Below the pieces are notes generated by a model. It did not search any database. It worked only from the letters and a program-made list of their open reading frames with translations, and was not told the origin of the DNA. From positions 1 to 64,000 of the forward strand of contig JADFDQ010000001.1 of the NCBI GenBank assembly GCA_018262705.1: a stretch of 64,000 bases of DNA, read 5' to 3'. Position numbers and translations under genes: made by a program. The DNA comes from Xanthomonas sp. (lineage in GTDB: Bacteria > Pseudomonadota > Gammaproteobacteria > Xanthomonadales > Xanthomonadaceae). This document shows, piece by piece, positions 29,210 through 38,027 of the stretch (positions are counted from its first letter, which is position 1; each line of letters starts with the position of its first letter).

Positions 29210-31147
29210 TCACGGCATCACCAGCGCATCCGTCTTGTAGATCGCCACGTGCGGCACGCCGTCGCTGCCGATCCAGCCGCGGTACATGCCGCCGGTGTTG
29301 AACGGGAAGGCAATCACGCCGTCTGCGCTCAGAGCGATCGCGCCGCCGTCGCCGCCGGCGCGCGGAATGTCCACGTTGATCACGTCGTTGGCCGCCTTCG
29401 GCAGCGGCACGCCGGCCAGCCGCACGCGCGCACAGATTTCGTGCGCGGCGGCATCGCGGATGTAGAACTCGCCCCAGCCGGTGCCGGACACCGCACAGCG
29501 CGCATCGGCCCAGGTGCCGGCGCCGATGATTGGCGAATCGCCGACGCGTCCGTAGCGCTTATTGGTCATGCCGCCGGTTGAGGTGCCGCCGGCAAGGTTG
29601 CCGCTGGCGTCCAGCGCCAGCGCGCCGACGGTGCCGAAGTAGGCGCGCCCCGGCAGCACCAGCGGCCGCTGTTCGAGCCGCGCCTGCTTTTCTTCCTGCA
29701 GCGCGCGTTGCAGCGCTTTCCAGCGACCTTCGGTGCGGAAATACGAAGGATCGACCAGCGCGATGCCCTGCTCCCGCGCGAAGATTTCTGCGCCGTCGCC
29801 GACCATCATCACGTGGTTGGAGCGTTCCATGATCGCGCGCGCCAGCAGGATGGGGTTTTTCACCCGATGCAGCCCGGCGGCCGCGCCGGCGCGGCCGGTC
29901 GCGCCGTCCATGATCGAGGTGTCGAGCTCGTTCCTGCCGTCGTGGGTGAACACCGCACCGCGGCCGGCGTTGAAGTGCGGATCGTCTTCCAGAACCGTAA
30001 TTGCCGCAGTCACCGCATCCAGCGCCGCCGCGCCGCTTTGCAGCCTGGCATGGCCCGCACGCAGCGCCGCAGACAAGGCGGCCTTGATCTCGGTTTCCTG
30101 CTGCGGCGTCAGATCGCCCGGCTCGACGCCGGCGCCGCCGTGGATGACCAGCAGCGGCGCATCAAGCGCGACCAGCACGCCGTCACGCACGGCATAGTGG
30201 CGGGTGAAGGCCGGTTGGTCGACCGTACCTGCCGGCAAATGCAGCACCGAATGGCCATTGACGCCCAGCGTTTCCACGCGATCCAGATGCATCGGCCGGC
30301 CGTCGACCTGCTTGTTCACGAAGTTGCCGCGCACCACCGTGGCGCCGGCACCTGGTGCGGTGGCGTAGACATGGCCGCTGCCGTCGCCGTCCACCGCGAC
30401 CGCCGCATCTTCGTCCACGCCAAGGCCGACCAGCGCCCGCCCGGCCATGTCCTCGCTCTTGGCGAGGAAGGCCACCAGCCGCCCGAGGCGGGCGCGCTCG
30501 CTGAAGTGGGTGTCGGTGATCACGCCGCGCAACAGGGCGAGGTCGAGGAAGCCGGTTTCAATGGTGTTGCCATCGCCCAGCGGATCGGCCAGCGCGGCCG
30601 GGCTGATGATGCTGCCGCCGTCCATCGCGCCATACAGGTACTCGCCGAGGATCGCGAGGCCCGCGCTGGTGCCGCCCAGCGGTTTGCCGGCACGCACATG
30701 GTCGCTCAGCGCCTTGGCGATCGGCGTTCCGCGCCAATAGCGCACATAGCGCGACTGATCGCCGCCGGCGATGAAGATGCCGTCGGCGTGCTTGAGCGCG
30801 CGCAGGATCCGCGGATCGCTGGCGGATTCGCGATCCTTGAACACGAAGGTTTCGACCGACGCGATGCCGCCGACCTCGTTGAAGAACTCTTCACCGATTT
30901 CCCCGCCTTGCGAAGCGCGAAGGACGACGATGTGGCCGTTGCCCGCCTTTTGCATGAACCAGCGCAGGGCGTCGTAATTGCGGTCGCCGCCGCCCATCAG
31001 CAGCAGGCCGGGCTGCACCTGGCCCGGCGTGCGCGTCGCAGGATTGCCCAACAGGTAATGGCCGACATCGGCCGCCGCCGCAGTCAGCGGCATCGCCAGC
31101 GACAGCAGTGCGGCCATCAGCAGGGCCCGGCAGGAAACTTGCTTCAT
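29210..31147 (-). CDS. Predicted exported fusion: N-terminal cyanophycinase-like (peptidase S51) domain + C-terminal isoaspartyl peptidase/L-asparaginase (Ntn-hydrolase) domain
   Basis: Signal peptide MKQVSCRALLMAALLSLAMPLTAAAA; cyanophycinase motifs GIFIAGGDQSRYVRYW, GGTSAGLAILGE, ITDTHFSERARLGRLVAFLA; IaaA motifs LLVIHGGAG, NAGRGAVFTHDGRNELDTSIMDG, GTVGALALDASGNLAGGTSTGGMTNKRYGRVGDSPIIGAGTWAD (nucleophile Thr codon at 29630-29632). Confidence 0.88.
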   Translation of the reverse strand: MKQVSCRALLMAALLSLAMPLTAAAADVGHYLLGNPATRTPGQVQPGLLLMGGGDRNYDALRWFMQKAGNGHIVVLRASQGGEIGEEFFNEVGGIASVETFVFKDRESASDPRILRALKHADGIFIAGGDQSRYVRYWRGTPIAKALSDHVRAGKPLGGTSAGLAILGEYLYGAMDGGSIISPAALADPLGDGNTIETGFLDLALLRGVITDTHFSERARLGRLVAFLAKSEDMAGRALVGLGVDEDAAVAVDGDGSGHVYATAPGAGATVVRGNFVNKQVDGRPMHLDRVETLGVNGHSVLHLPAGTVDQPAFTRHYAVRDGVLVALDAPLLVIHGGAGVEPGDLTPQQETEIKAALSAALRAGHARLQSGAAALDAVTAAITVLEDDPHFNAGRGAVFTHDGRNELDTSIMDGATGRAGAAAGLHRVKNPILLARAIMERSNHVMMVGDGAEIFAREQGIALVDPSYFRTEGRWKALQRALQEEKQARLEQRPLVLPGRAYFGTVGALALDASGNLAGGTSTGGMTNKRYGRVGDSPIIGAGTWADARCAVSGTGWGEFYIRDAAAHEICARVRLAGVPLPKAANDVINVDIPRAGGDGGAIALSADGVIAFPFNTGGMYRGWIGSDGVPHVAIYKTDALVMP

Positions 31148-31246
31148 CCTCGCTCTCCACCCGTTGTGTGCGGACCTCCAAGCAGACGAATCAACGCAGC
31201 AAATCCCTACGCGCGCGTCGTCGCAACATTCCGCTATGGTACGCAG

Positions 31247-31822
31247 ATGCATGGCCCGCTCGACCACTGGTTCGTCCATGAGATCCTGATCCACGAGGAA
31301 GCATTGCTGCGCTACCTGCGCCATCACTGGCCGCATCGCGACGAAATCCACGACTTGCGCCAGGAGCTCTACGCCCGTATCTACGAAGCCGCCGCCAAAT
31401 CCATTCCGCTGCAGCCCAAGGCGTTTCTGTTTTCCAGCGCGCGCAATCTGATGACCGACCGGCTGCGCCGCAGCAAGGTGGTATCGATCGAACCGATGGG
31501 GGATTTCGAGCCTTCATACGTCTTGGTGGATGAGGTCACGCCCGAGCGCTGGAGCGGCAGCCGGCAAACTCTGCGGCGGCTGTCCGAGGCGCTCAACCGG
31601 CTGCCCGACCGCTGCCGGGAAGTCGTCTGGCTGCGGCGGGTGGAGGATCTGTCGCAAAAGGAAGTCGCCCTGCGCCTTGGCATCAGCGAGAAAACCGTGG
31701 AAAAACACATCGCCAAAGCCATGCGCCTGCTCGCCGATGCGCTGCACGGCGGTGAGGCCGGCGCGTCACCCGCGCACGCCATGCCGCCGTGCGCTGTTTC
31801 CACGCGGCGTCGGAAGGATTGA
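31247..31822 (+). CDS. ECF (FecI-like) RNA polymerase sigma factor
   Basis: LLRYLRHHWPHRDEIHDLRQELYARIYEAAAKSIPLQPKAFLFSSARNLMTDRLRRSKVV...ALNRLPDRCREVVWLRRVEDLSQKEVALRLGISEKTVEKHIAKAMRLLADAL; region 2/4 motifs. Start in the larger ORF trimmed to the ATG at 31247. Confidence 0.88.
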   Translation: MHGPLDHWFVHEILIHEEALLRYLRHHWPHRDEIHDLRQELYARIYEAAAKSIPLQPKAFLFSSARNLMTDRLRRSKVVSIEPMGDFEPSYVLVDEVTPERWSGSRQTLRRLSEALNRLPDRCREVVWLRRVEDLSQKEVALRLGISEKTVEKHIAKAMRLLADALHGGEAGASPAHAMPPCAVSTRRRKD

Positions 31823-31828
31823 CCCGCC

Positions 31829-32863
31829 GTGCGCCCACCCTGCGCCAGCATCGAACAAACCGCCGCCGATTGGCTGGCGAGACACGACGCGGGCGCATGG
31901 ACGGCGTGCGACCAAGCAGAATTCAACAGCTGGCTTGACCAGGACACGATGCATCGCATCGCCTTCCTGCGCTTGCAGGTAGCCTGGGATGAGACCGCGC
32001 GACTGCGCGCCTTGGGTGCCGGCAGGCACGCCGTCAGGCCGCCGCGAACCGAAGTTCGGAGCGATCGCCGCGAGCTGATGCTGCTTGCCCTGCAGCCGCG
32101 CGCGCGCGTTCCACGCAAGCCACGTCAGCGCTGGCTGCCACTGGCCGCCGCTTCGATCCTCGCCGCCTGCGCGCTGCTGCTGGGCTGGGATCTGCGGCAA
32201 CCCGCGCCGATGACCGCGATCTCGTACCAGTCGCTTCCCGGACAGGTCTCCACATTCGTGCTGGGCGACGGCTCGCACGTGATTTTGTCCAGCGACAGTC
32301 GGATCGAGGCCCGTCTGTCCGCTCGCGTCCGCGACATTGCCCTGACCCGCGGCGAAGCGATTTTCGAAGTCGTGAAAGATCCGCAGCGGCCGTTCTCGGT
32401 TGCGGCCGAAGGCTACCGTGCGGTCGCGGTAGGAACGCGCTATTCGGTGCGCCGGGATTCCGACGCGCTGCGGGTCGCGGTGACCGAAGGCACGGTACGA
32501 CTGGATTCCCCGGACCAGAACCGTTCCGATCAGCCCTCGGTGCTGCTTCCGGCCGGCAGCGTGGCGCTGGTACGCCGCAGCGGCGTGCTGGTTCGCAGCC
32601 TGCCGCTGGCACAGGTGCGCAGCATGCTTGACTGGCCCAACGGCATGCTGTCCTTCGCGGACGCGCCGCTGTCCGAGGTCGTTGCGGAGTTCAACCGCTT
32701 CAATACGCGCAAGCTGGTGATCGCCGATGCCGATGCCGCCACCCTGCGCATCGGCGGCAGCTTCCGCTGGGACAACGAAGACGGTTTTGTGCGCCTGCTC
32801 GAAGCCGGCTTTCCGATCCGCGCCGAGGCCGACGTCAGGCAAATCATCCTGCATTCGCGTTGA
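31829..32863 (+). CDS. FecR-like transmembrane anti-sigma factor/sensor
   Basis: ADWLARHDAGAWTACDQAEFNSWLDQDTMHRIAFLRL; TM WLPLAAASILAACALLLGW; FVLGDGSHVILSSDSRIEARL...RGEAIFEVVKDPQRPFSVAAEGYRAVAVGTRYSVR (FecR). Confidence 0.88.
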   Translation: MRPPCASIEQTAADWLARHDAGAWTACDQAEFNSWLDQDTMHRIAFLRLQVAWDETARLRALGAGRHAVRPPRTEVRSDRRELMLLALQPRARVPRKPRQRWLPLAAASILAACALLLGWDLRQPAPMTAISYQSLPGQVSTFVLGDGSHVILSSDSRIEARLSARVRDIALTRGEAIFEVVKDPQRPFSVAAEGYRAVAVGTRYSVRRDSDALRVAVTEGTVRLDSPDQNRSDQPSVLLPAGSVALVRRSGVLVRSLPLAQVRSMLDWPNGMLSFADAPLSEVVAEFNRFNTRKLVIADADAATLRIGGSFRWDNEDGFVRLLEAGFPIRAEADVRQIILHSR

Positions 32864-32949
32864 ACTCGCCAAGACGGGGGGATTTTCAGCGTCTGTTCGT
32901 CCTGATTGCTTGACGGCGCCAACGCGCGCGCTACCTGGGGAAAACCGCA

Positions 32950-35900
32950 ATGCTTTTCAATCGTCCGCTTCGCCGGCTGTTGCTGGCCCTGGCCTGTTCT
33001 GCCGCGCTCGCCGCACAGGCGCAGACCGCACCGCGCCTGGATATTCCTGCCGGCGATCTGGCCGCAGCGCTGGCCACCTACGCGCAGCAAACCGGAACCC
33101 AATTGATCTATCGCGCCGACCAGCTTCGGGGGGCGCACAGCAACGGCTTGCGCGGACAATCCGCTTCGCCGCAGGCGCTCGACGCCCTGCTTTCCGGCAG
33201 CGGCTTCCGCGCCCAGCGCGACGCTTCCGGCGCGGTTCTGATCCTGCCCGCCGCCGCTGCGCCAGCCGCACCGGCGCGTCCTGCACGCCCCGCGCCGCCC
33301 CCGCAGGCGCAATCGGAAGGGCCGGTGACCCAGCTGGAAGCGGTGCAAGTCACCGGCTCGCGCATTCCACGCGCGCAGATCGAAGGGCCGGCGCCGATCA
33401 CCGTGGTCAGCTCCGAACAGATCCAGGCTGCCGGGTTCACCTCGGTTCCGGAAGTCCTGCGTTCGCTGAGCCAGAACAGCGGCAGCGTGCAGGGCCAGCA
33501 GAACACCACCAGCGCGCAGTCCACCCCTGGCGCACAGGCGGTCGACCTGCGCGGCATCGGGCCCAATCACACGCTGGTGCTGGTCAACGGACGCCGGATC
33601 GCCGACTTCCCTTTGCCGCTCGAAGGCAAGAGCAACTTCACCGACATCGGCAGCATTCCGCTGGGCATGATCGACCGCATCGAAATCTTGACCGGCAGCG
33701 CCTCGGCCGTGTACGGGTCTGACGCCATGGCCGGCGTGATCAACTTCATCCTGAAAAAATCCGCCGACGGCACCACCATCGACTATCGCTACGGCGACAC
33801 CAGCCACGGCGGCGGCGCTTCCCACGACCTGACGCTGACCACCGGTTTCGAAAACGGCAATTTCACCGGCATCGTCGGCATCGAGTTTCAGGACAAACAG
33901 CCGCTGTGGGGCTTCCAGCGTCGCGTCCAGGATTCCACCCTCGATGCTCCCAACGCGCGCCGCCGCCTGCCGCGCGTGGTCGCATCGATCTACGACTGGG
34001 ACGACGACGTCAACATCATGCCTGCCAACGGCTGTACCGCGCTGTCGACGCAGGAACAAGGGTCCGTTGTCCTCACCCATGACCGCTGGGGCGAACCGTA
34101 TTGCGGCAGCGAACGTGCGATTGCCTATCGAACCATCCAGAACGAGCGCAAGGGCGTCAACTTCTACGGTTCCTTCGAGTATCAATTTTCCGGCACCCTG
34201 TCGTGGTTTGCCGATGTCCAGGCCGGACGCCAAACGGTGCGTCTGCTGACCGGGGTTCCCGGCGGCAGCAACGAATTCAACAGCGACCACATGGGCTGGC
34301 AGTTTCAGGATCCCGCAGCCACCGACAGCAACGACGGCATGTTCTACAACGCCAACACCGGCCACTATGAAGTCTGGACCCGTGAGTTCACTCTCGAAGA
34401 AGTGGGTGGCCTGCGCAGCCGCATGAACACCACGGTCGAAATGACCTTCGGCCTGACCACTGGCCTGAAGGGCGCCATTGGTGAAAACTGGGACTGGGAG
34501 CTGTCCTACAACTATTCCCGGTATAAGGCCGACGTGAGCATGCCGCGCATCAATGCTGAGGCCGCCAACACCTATTTCCTCGGCCCGCGCCTTGGCTACG
34601 ACGCCGACGGCTACGCGATCTACGCCCCGGATCCGGCCAACCTGTTCACTCCCCTGACCCCGGCCCAGTTCGCAACCCTCGGGGCGATGTCGGTTTTCCA
34701 CCCCAAGGCCGCGAACAACAACCTCAGCTTCACGGTCAACACGCCCGTACTGTTCACCCTGCCGGCGGGCGATGTCGGCTTCGCCGGCGTCGTCGAATAC
34801 GGCAGCCAGTCCTACCGCATCAATCCGGATCCGCTGGCGCTGACCGACACCGACTACTACGGCCCACGCTATGGCGACGGCCACGGCAGCCGCAACCACT
34901 GGGACGTGGCCGGCGAATTGCGCATGCCGCTGTTTTCCACGCTGCAGGCCAGCCTTGCCGGGCGCTACGACCAGTACAGCTACGGCGGCCAGAACCCCGG
35001 CAAGTTCACCTACAGCCTCGGCCTAGAGTGGCGACCTGTCGACACCTTGCTGGTTCGCGGCTCGTACGGCACCGGCTTCCGCGCACCGGACATGCACTAC
35101 CTGTTCGCAGGCAACGATTACTACCGCCGGACATCGACCGACTATTTCCAGTGCCGCACCGACGATCCCAGCCTGAGCGACGCCGACTGCTATGACGACG
35201 GCAGCTGGGACATCGCAACCCGCGACGTCTATGCGGGCAACCGCAACCTGCAGGTCGAAACCAGCAAGTCCGCCACGATCGGGTTTGTCTGGTCGCCCAC
35301 ATCGAACTTCGACCTCGCCATCGACTACTACAGCATTCGCATCGACAATCAGGTGCAGACCCAGAGCCGCGACCTGCTGCTGATCACCGACGGCAACTGC
35401 CGGCTCGGCATCACCGACACCGGCGCCGCCGTGGACGTGCATTCGCCAAGCTGTCTCGACGCCATGGCGCGCGTCGTCCGCAACGGCAACGGCGAAATCA
35501 CCAGCGTGCTGTTCGGGCCGATCAACATCGCCCACGAACAGACCTCGGGCATCGACCTGACCTTCAACTACCGGCTGGACACCGCCAACGCCGGCAGCTT
35601 CCGCTTCAACGGCAATTACAACTGGACGCATCGCCACACGCGCAACGTTTACCCGGGCGATCCGACCGAGGACATGCTCGACGTCGGTTTCAGCGACACC
35701 ACCCTGCCGCGCACCAAGGGCAATCTCGGCGTGAACTGGGAGCGCGGCGCCTGGGGCGCGGGTCTGTTCGGCAATTACCTCGGCCGGGTGGCGAACTACA
35801 CCAACACCGCCTGGACGCAATCGACCTGGCGCTTCAACGCCAGCGCGCGCTACAACATCAACGACCACTTTCAGGTCGCGCTGAGCATCGACAACCTGCT

Positions 35901-36027
35901 TGACCAAATGCCGCCGAAGGATCCCACCTGGGACCGTTACCCCTACTACGACACCTCGTGGTTCGACAGCTTCGGCCGCAGTTTTTTCCTGCAATTCACC
36001 TACAAGTTTGGCGGCCAGCCGCTGTAA
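32950..36027 (+). CDS. TonB-dependent outer-membrane receptor with N-terminal STN signalling domain
   Basis: Signal peptide; STN PRLDIPAGDLAAALATYAQQTGTQLIYRADQL; plug EAVQVTGSRIPRAQIEGPAPITVVSSEQIQAAGFTSVPEVLRSL...NGRRIADFPLPL...EILTGSASAVYGSDAMAGVINFILKK; C-terminal FLQFTYKFGGQPL. Confidence 0.92.
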   Translation: MLFNRPLRRLLLALACSAALAAQAQTAPRLDIPAGDLAAALATYAQQTGTQLIYRADQLRGAHSNGLRGQSASPQALDALLSGSGFRAQRDASGAVLILPAAAAPAAPARPARPAPPPQAQSEGPVTQLEAVQVTGSRIPRAQIEGPAPITVVSSEQIQAAGFTSVPEVLRSLSQNSGSVQGQQNTTSAQSTPGAQAVDLRGIGPNHTLVLVNGRRIADFPLPLEGKSNFTDIGSIPLGMIDRIEILTGSASAVYGSDAMAGVINFILKKSADGTTIDYRYGDTSHGGGASHDLTLTTGFENGNFTGIVGIEFQDKQPLWGFQRRVQDSTLDAPNARRRLPRVVASIYDWDDDVNIMPANGCTALSTQEQGSVVLTHDRWGEPYCGSERAIAYRTIQNERKGVNFYGSFEYQFSGTLSWFADVQAGRQTVRLLTGVPGGSNEFNSDHMGWQFQDPAATDSNDGMFYNANTGHYEVWTREFTLEEVGGLRSRMNTTVEMTFGLTTGLKGAIGENWDWELSYNYSRYKADVSMPRINAEAANTYFLGPRLGYDADGYAIYAPDPANLFTPLTPAQFATLGAMSVFHPKAANNNLSFTVNTPVLFTLPAGDVGFAGVVEYGSQSYRINPDPLALTDTDYYGPRYGDGHGSRNHWDVAGELRMPLFSTLQASLAGRYDQYSYGGQNPGKFTYSLGLEWRPVDTLLVRGSYGTGFRAPDMHYLFAGNDYYRRTSTDYFQCRTDDPSLSDADCYDDGSWDIATRDVYAGNRNLQVETSKSATIGFVWSPTSNFDLAIDYYSIRIDNQVQTQSRDLLLITDGNCRLGITDTGAAVDVHSPSCLDAMARVVRNGNGEITSVLFGPINIAHEQTSGIDLTFNYRLDTANAGSFRFNGNYNWTHRHTRNVYPGDPTEDMLDVGFSDTTLPRTKGNLGVNWERGAWGAGLFGNYLGRVANYTNTAWTQSTWRFNASARYNINDHFQVALSIDNLLDQMPPKDPTWDRYPYYDTSWFDSFGRSFFLQFTYKFGGQPL

Positions 36028-36052
36028 CAAGTCGCACCTTGCGCTACAGCGC

Positions 36053-36078
36053 AAAAGCCCCGGCCTGCCGGGGCTTTT
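36053..36078 (+). terminator. Rho-independent terminator after the TonB receptor
   Basis: AAAAGCCCCGGcctgCCGGGGCTTTT. Confidence 0.85.
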
Positions 36079-36228
36079 CGTTTCTGCAGCACACGATCCG
36101 CATGTGAAGCCGCCAGCAGCGCTGCCGGTAGCTGCCGGCGAAAGCAGGTCATGGCAGCTGCAGCGCCCATTCCATGCACGTCGACGGCGGGCACTGCACG
36201 CATGGGCCGCATCAAGCGCGGCGGGGCT

Positions 36229-36858
36229 TCACCCTCCGGACTGCAGCACGTCGTGATTGCGCCCGTGGAACGACGCATACCAGCGCTGGATGCGCGCAAT
36301 GTCGGAATCCATATCGTCGGTCAACGCGAACACGGAGCCGATCACGACGCGCCGGTTCGGATAGTCGAAGGCCGCCGGCACCACCGGCACCCCGGCGCCG
36401 TGAGCGATCTTCCAGAATCCGGTTTTCCAGTGCGGCACACGGCGGCGCGTGCCTTCGGGCGCGATTGCATACCAGATCTGCGGATGTGCGCGGATCGTGG
36501 CCACCGCCTGCTCGATGACGCCCAGCGGAGCCTCCCGATCAACCGGAATGACACCCTGCCAGCGCAGGATCTGCGCAAGCCCCGGAATCCGGAACAGGCT
36601 GTGCTTGCCAAGCACCGACAGCCGGATGCCGGTGGCAATCTTGACCGTGAACCCCCAGATGCCGTCCCAGTTGGAAGAATGTGGCGCGGCGATCAAGACC
36701 GCTTTCGGAACATCGGGAAATTCACCGACCAGACGCCAGCCGCCCAGGCGCAGCAGGGCTCGCGCCAGCTTCTGCGCAAACGGGCTGGGCGGCATCCGCG
36801 GCACCGATAACGGCAAGGCCGCCACGACAGCTTCTCTTTGCGCCTTGCTCAATCCCAA
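36229..36858 (-). CDS. Lysophospholipid/1-acylglycerol-3-phosphate acyltransferase-like protein
   Basis: VLIAAPHSSNWDGIW; LGVIEQAVATIR; YAIAPEGTRRRVPHWKTGFWKIAHGAGVPVVPAAFDY (PlsC-like). Confidence 0.85.
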   Translation of the reverse strand: MGLSKAQREAVVAALPLSVPRMPPSPFAQKLARALLRLGGWRLVGEFPDVPKAVLIAAPHSSNWDGIWGFTVKIATGIRLSVLGKHSLFRIPGLAQILRWQGVIPVDREAPLGVIEQAVATIRAHPQIWYAIAPEGTRRRVPHWKTGFWKIAHGAGVPVVPAAFDYPNRRVVIGSVFALTDDMDSDIARIQRWYASFHGRNHDVLQSGG

Positions 36859-37262
36859 CCCCGCCCGGTGCGCCCCTGCTTGATGCTCGCACGTCCGCGC
36901 TTTTCACCCAAGCGGCGCTCTTTGGAGGCGCGGCTGGGCTTGGTGGCGATGCGCGGCGTGGGCGCGTGCAGGCCACTTTCGATGAACGCCGCCAAGCGCG
37001 TGCGCGCATCCTCGCGGTTGCGCTCTTGCGTGCGAAAACGTTGCGCGGCAATCACCAACACGCCCTCGCTGGTGACCCGGCGGTCGCGCTTGGCCAACAG
37101 CCGCATGCGCACCGGTTCCGGCAACGACGGCGAGCCCGCCACATCGAAACGCAATTCCACTGCGGTGGCCACCTTGTTGACGTTCTGCCCACCCGGCCCC
37201 GACGCCCGCACGAAGCGTTCGCTCAATTCGTCATCGTCGATGGTGACGCGGCCAATCTGCAT
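36849..37262 (-). CDS. arfB: Alternative ribosome-rescue peptidyl-tRNA hydrolase ArfB
   Basis: RASGPGGQNVNKVATAVELRFDVAGSPSLPE...VTSEGVLVIAAQRFRTQERNREDA (GGQ motif), basic tail. Confidence 0.92.
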   Translation of the reverse strand: MQIGRVTIDDDELSERFVRASGPGGQNVNKVATAVELRFDVAGSPSLPEPVRMRLLAKRDRRVTSEGVLVIAAQRFRTQERNREDARTRLAAFIESGLHAPTPRIATKPSRASKERRLGEKRGRASIKQGRTGRGWD

Positions 37263-37283
37263 GTGGGCATTGTAGGGGCAAGC

Positions 37284-38027
37284 TCACGCCACGGGCGCGG
37301 CCGCAAACAGTGCCAGCGCCTTGGCAAATTCGGCATCCACCGGCGCCAATACTTCCACCCGCGCACCGGTGTGGGGATGGGTAAACGCCAAGCGCTGTGC
37401 ATGCAGCAACATGCGGTGAATCCCCTGCATGCGGAAATTGCGATTGTGGCGGCCATCGCCGTGGCTGGAATCGCCAATCAGGTGATGGAACATGTGTTTG
37501 AGGTGACGGCGAATTTGCCGAAAGCGCCCAGTCTGCGGCGAGGCCCGCAGCCACGCATAACGCGAGGTGGCAAACCCCGTGGAAGGCCACGCCAACTCGC
37601 AGCGCGCCAACTCCGAAAAATGCGTGATGGCAGGTTTCTTCTGCGGCTTGCCGGGGCCGCCATCCAGGGGATGGTCCACCGTGAACGCAGGCTCGGCCGG
37701 CCAGCCCCGGCAGATCGCCCAGTAGTCTTTTTCCATGTCATGCGCCATCAGCGTCTTGCCCAGCGCAGAGGCGGTGTCGCGATCAAACGCCAGCAGCAGG
37801 CAGCCGCTGGTGGCGCGGTCCAGCCGATGCACCAAAAAGATCGGCTTGCCGAATTGCTCACGCAAACGATCCGCGGCGAAATCGGTTTCGCCGCGCGCCA
37901 ACGCACTGTCATGCACCATCAACCCTGCGGGCTTGTTCACCACCGCCAAAAACGCATCGGCATACAACACGTCCAGCGGCAGTGCGTGTGACACGGCTGC
38001 TGGCGTGAACTGTGCAGCTTCGCTCAT
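37284..38027 (-). CDS. TruC-like tRNA pseudouridine synthase
   Basis: DVLYADAFLAVVNKPAGLMVHDSALARGE; FLVHRLDRATSGCLLLAFD; TGRFRQIRRHLKHMFHHLIGDSSHGDGRHNR. Confidence 0.88.
   Translation of the reverse strand: MSEAAQFTPAAVSHALPLDVLYADAFLAVVNKPAGLMVHDSALARGETDFAADRLREQFGKPIFLVHRLDRATSGCLLLAFDRDTASALGKTLMAHDMEKDYWAICRGWPAEPAFTVDHPLDGGPGKPQKKPAITHFSELARCELAWPSTGFATSRYAWLRASPQTGRFRQIRRHLKHMFHHLIGDSSHGDGRHNRNFRMQGIHRMLLHAQRLAFTHPHTGARVEVLAPVDAEFAKALALFAAAPVA

Noticed and set aside
29708-31246. Long + strand ORF antisense to the cyanophycinase/isoaspartyl peptidase fusion
   Set aside because: Artefactual extension of the sigma-factor frame; recognised sigma sequence begins at 31247.
32530-34899. 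789-aa minus-strand ORF antisense to FecR/TonB receptor
   Set aside because: Low-complexity antisense translation; the + strand has unambiguous STN/plug/barrel motifs.
31247-36027. Lasso-peptide biosynthetic/import cluster
   Set aside because: Sigma/FecR/TonB receptor layout is similar, but no precursor, B1/B2 or C (macrolactam synthetase) genes and no AtxE-type isopeptidase are present.
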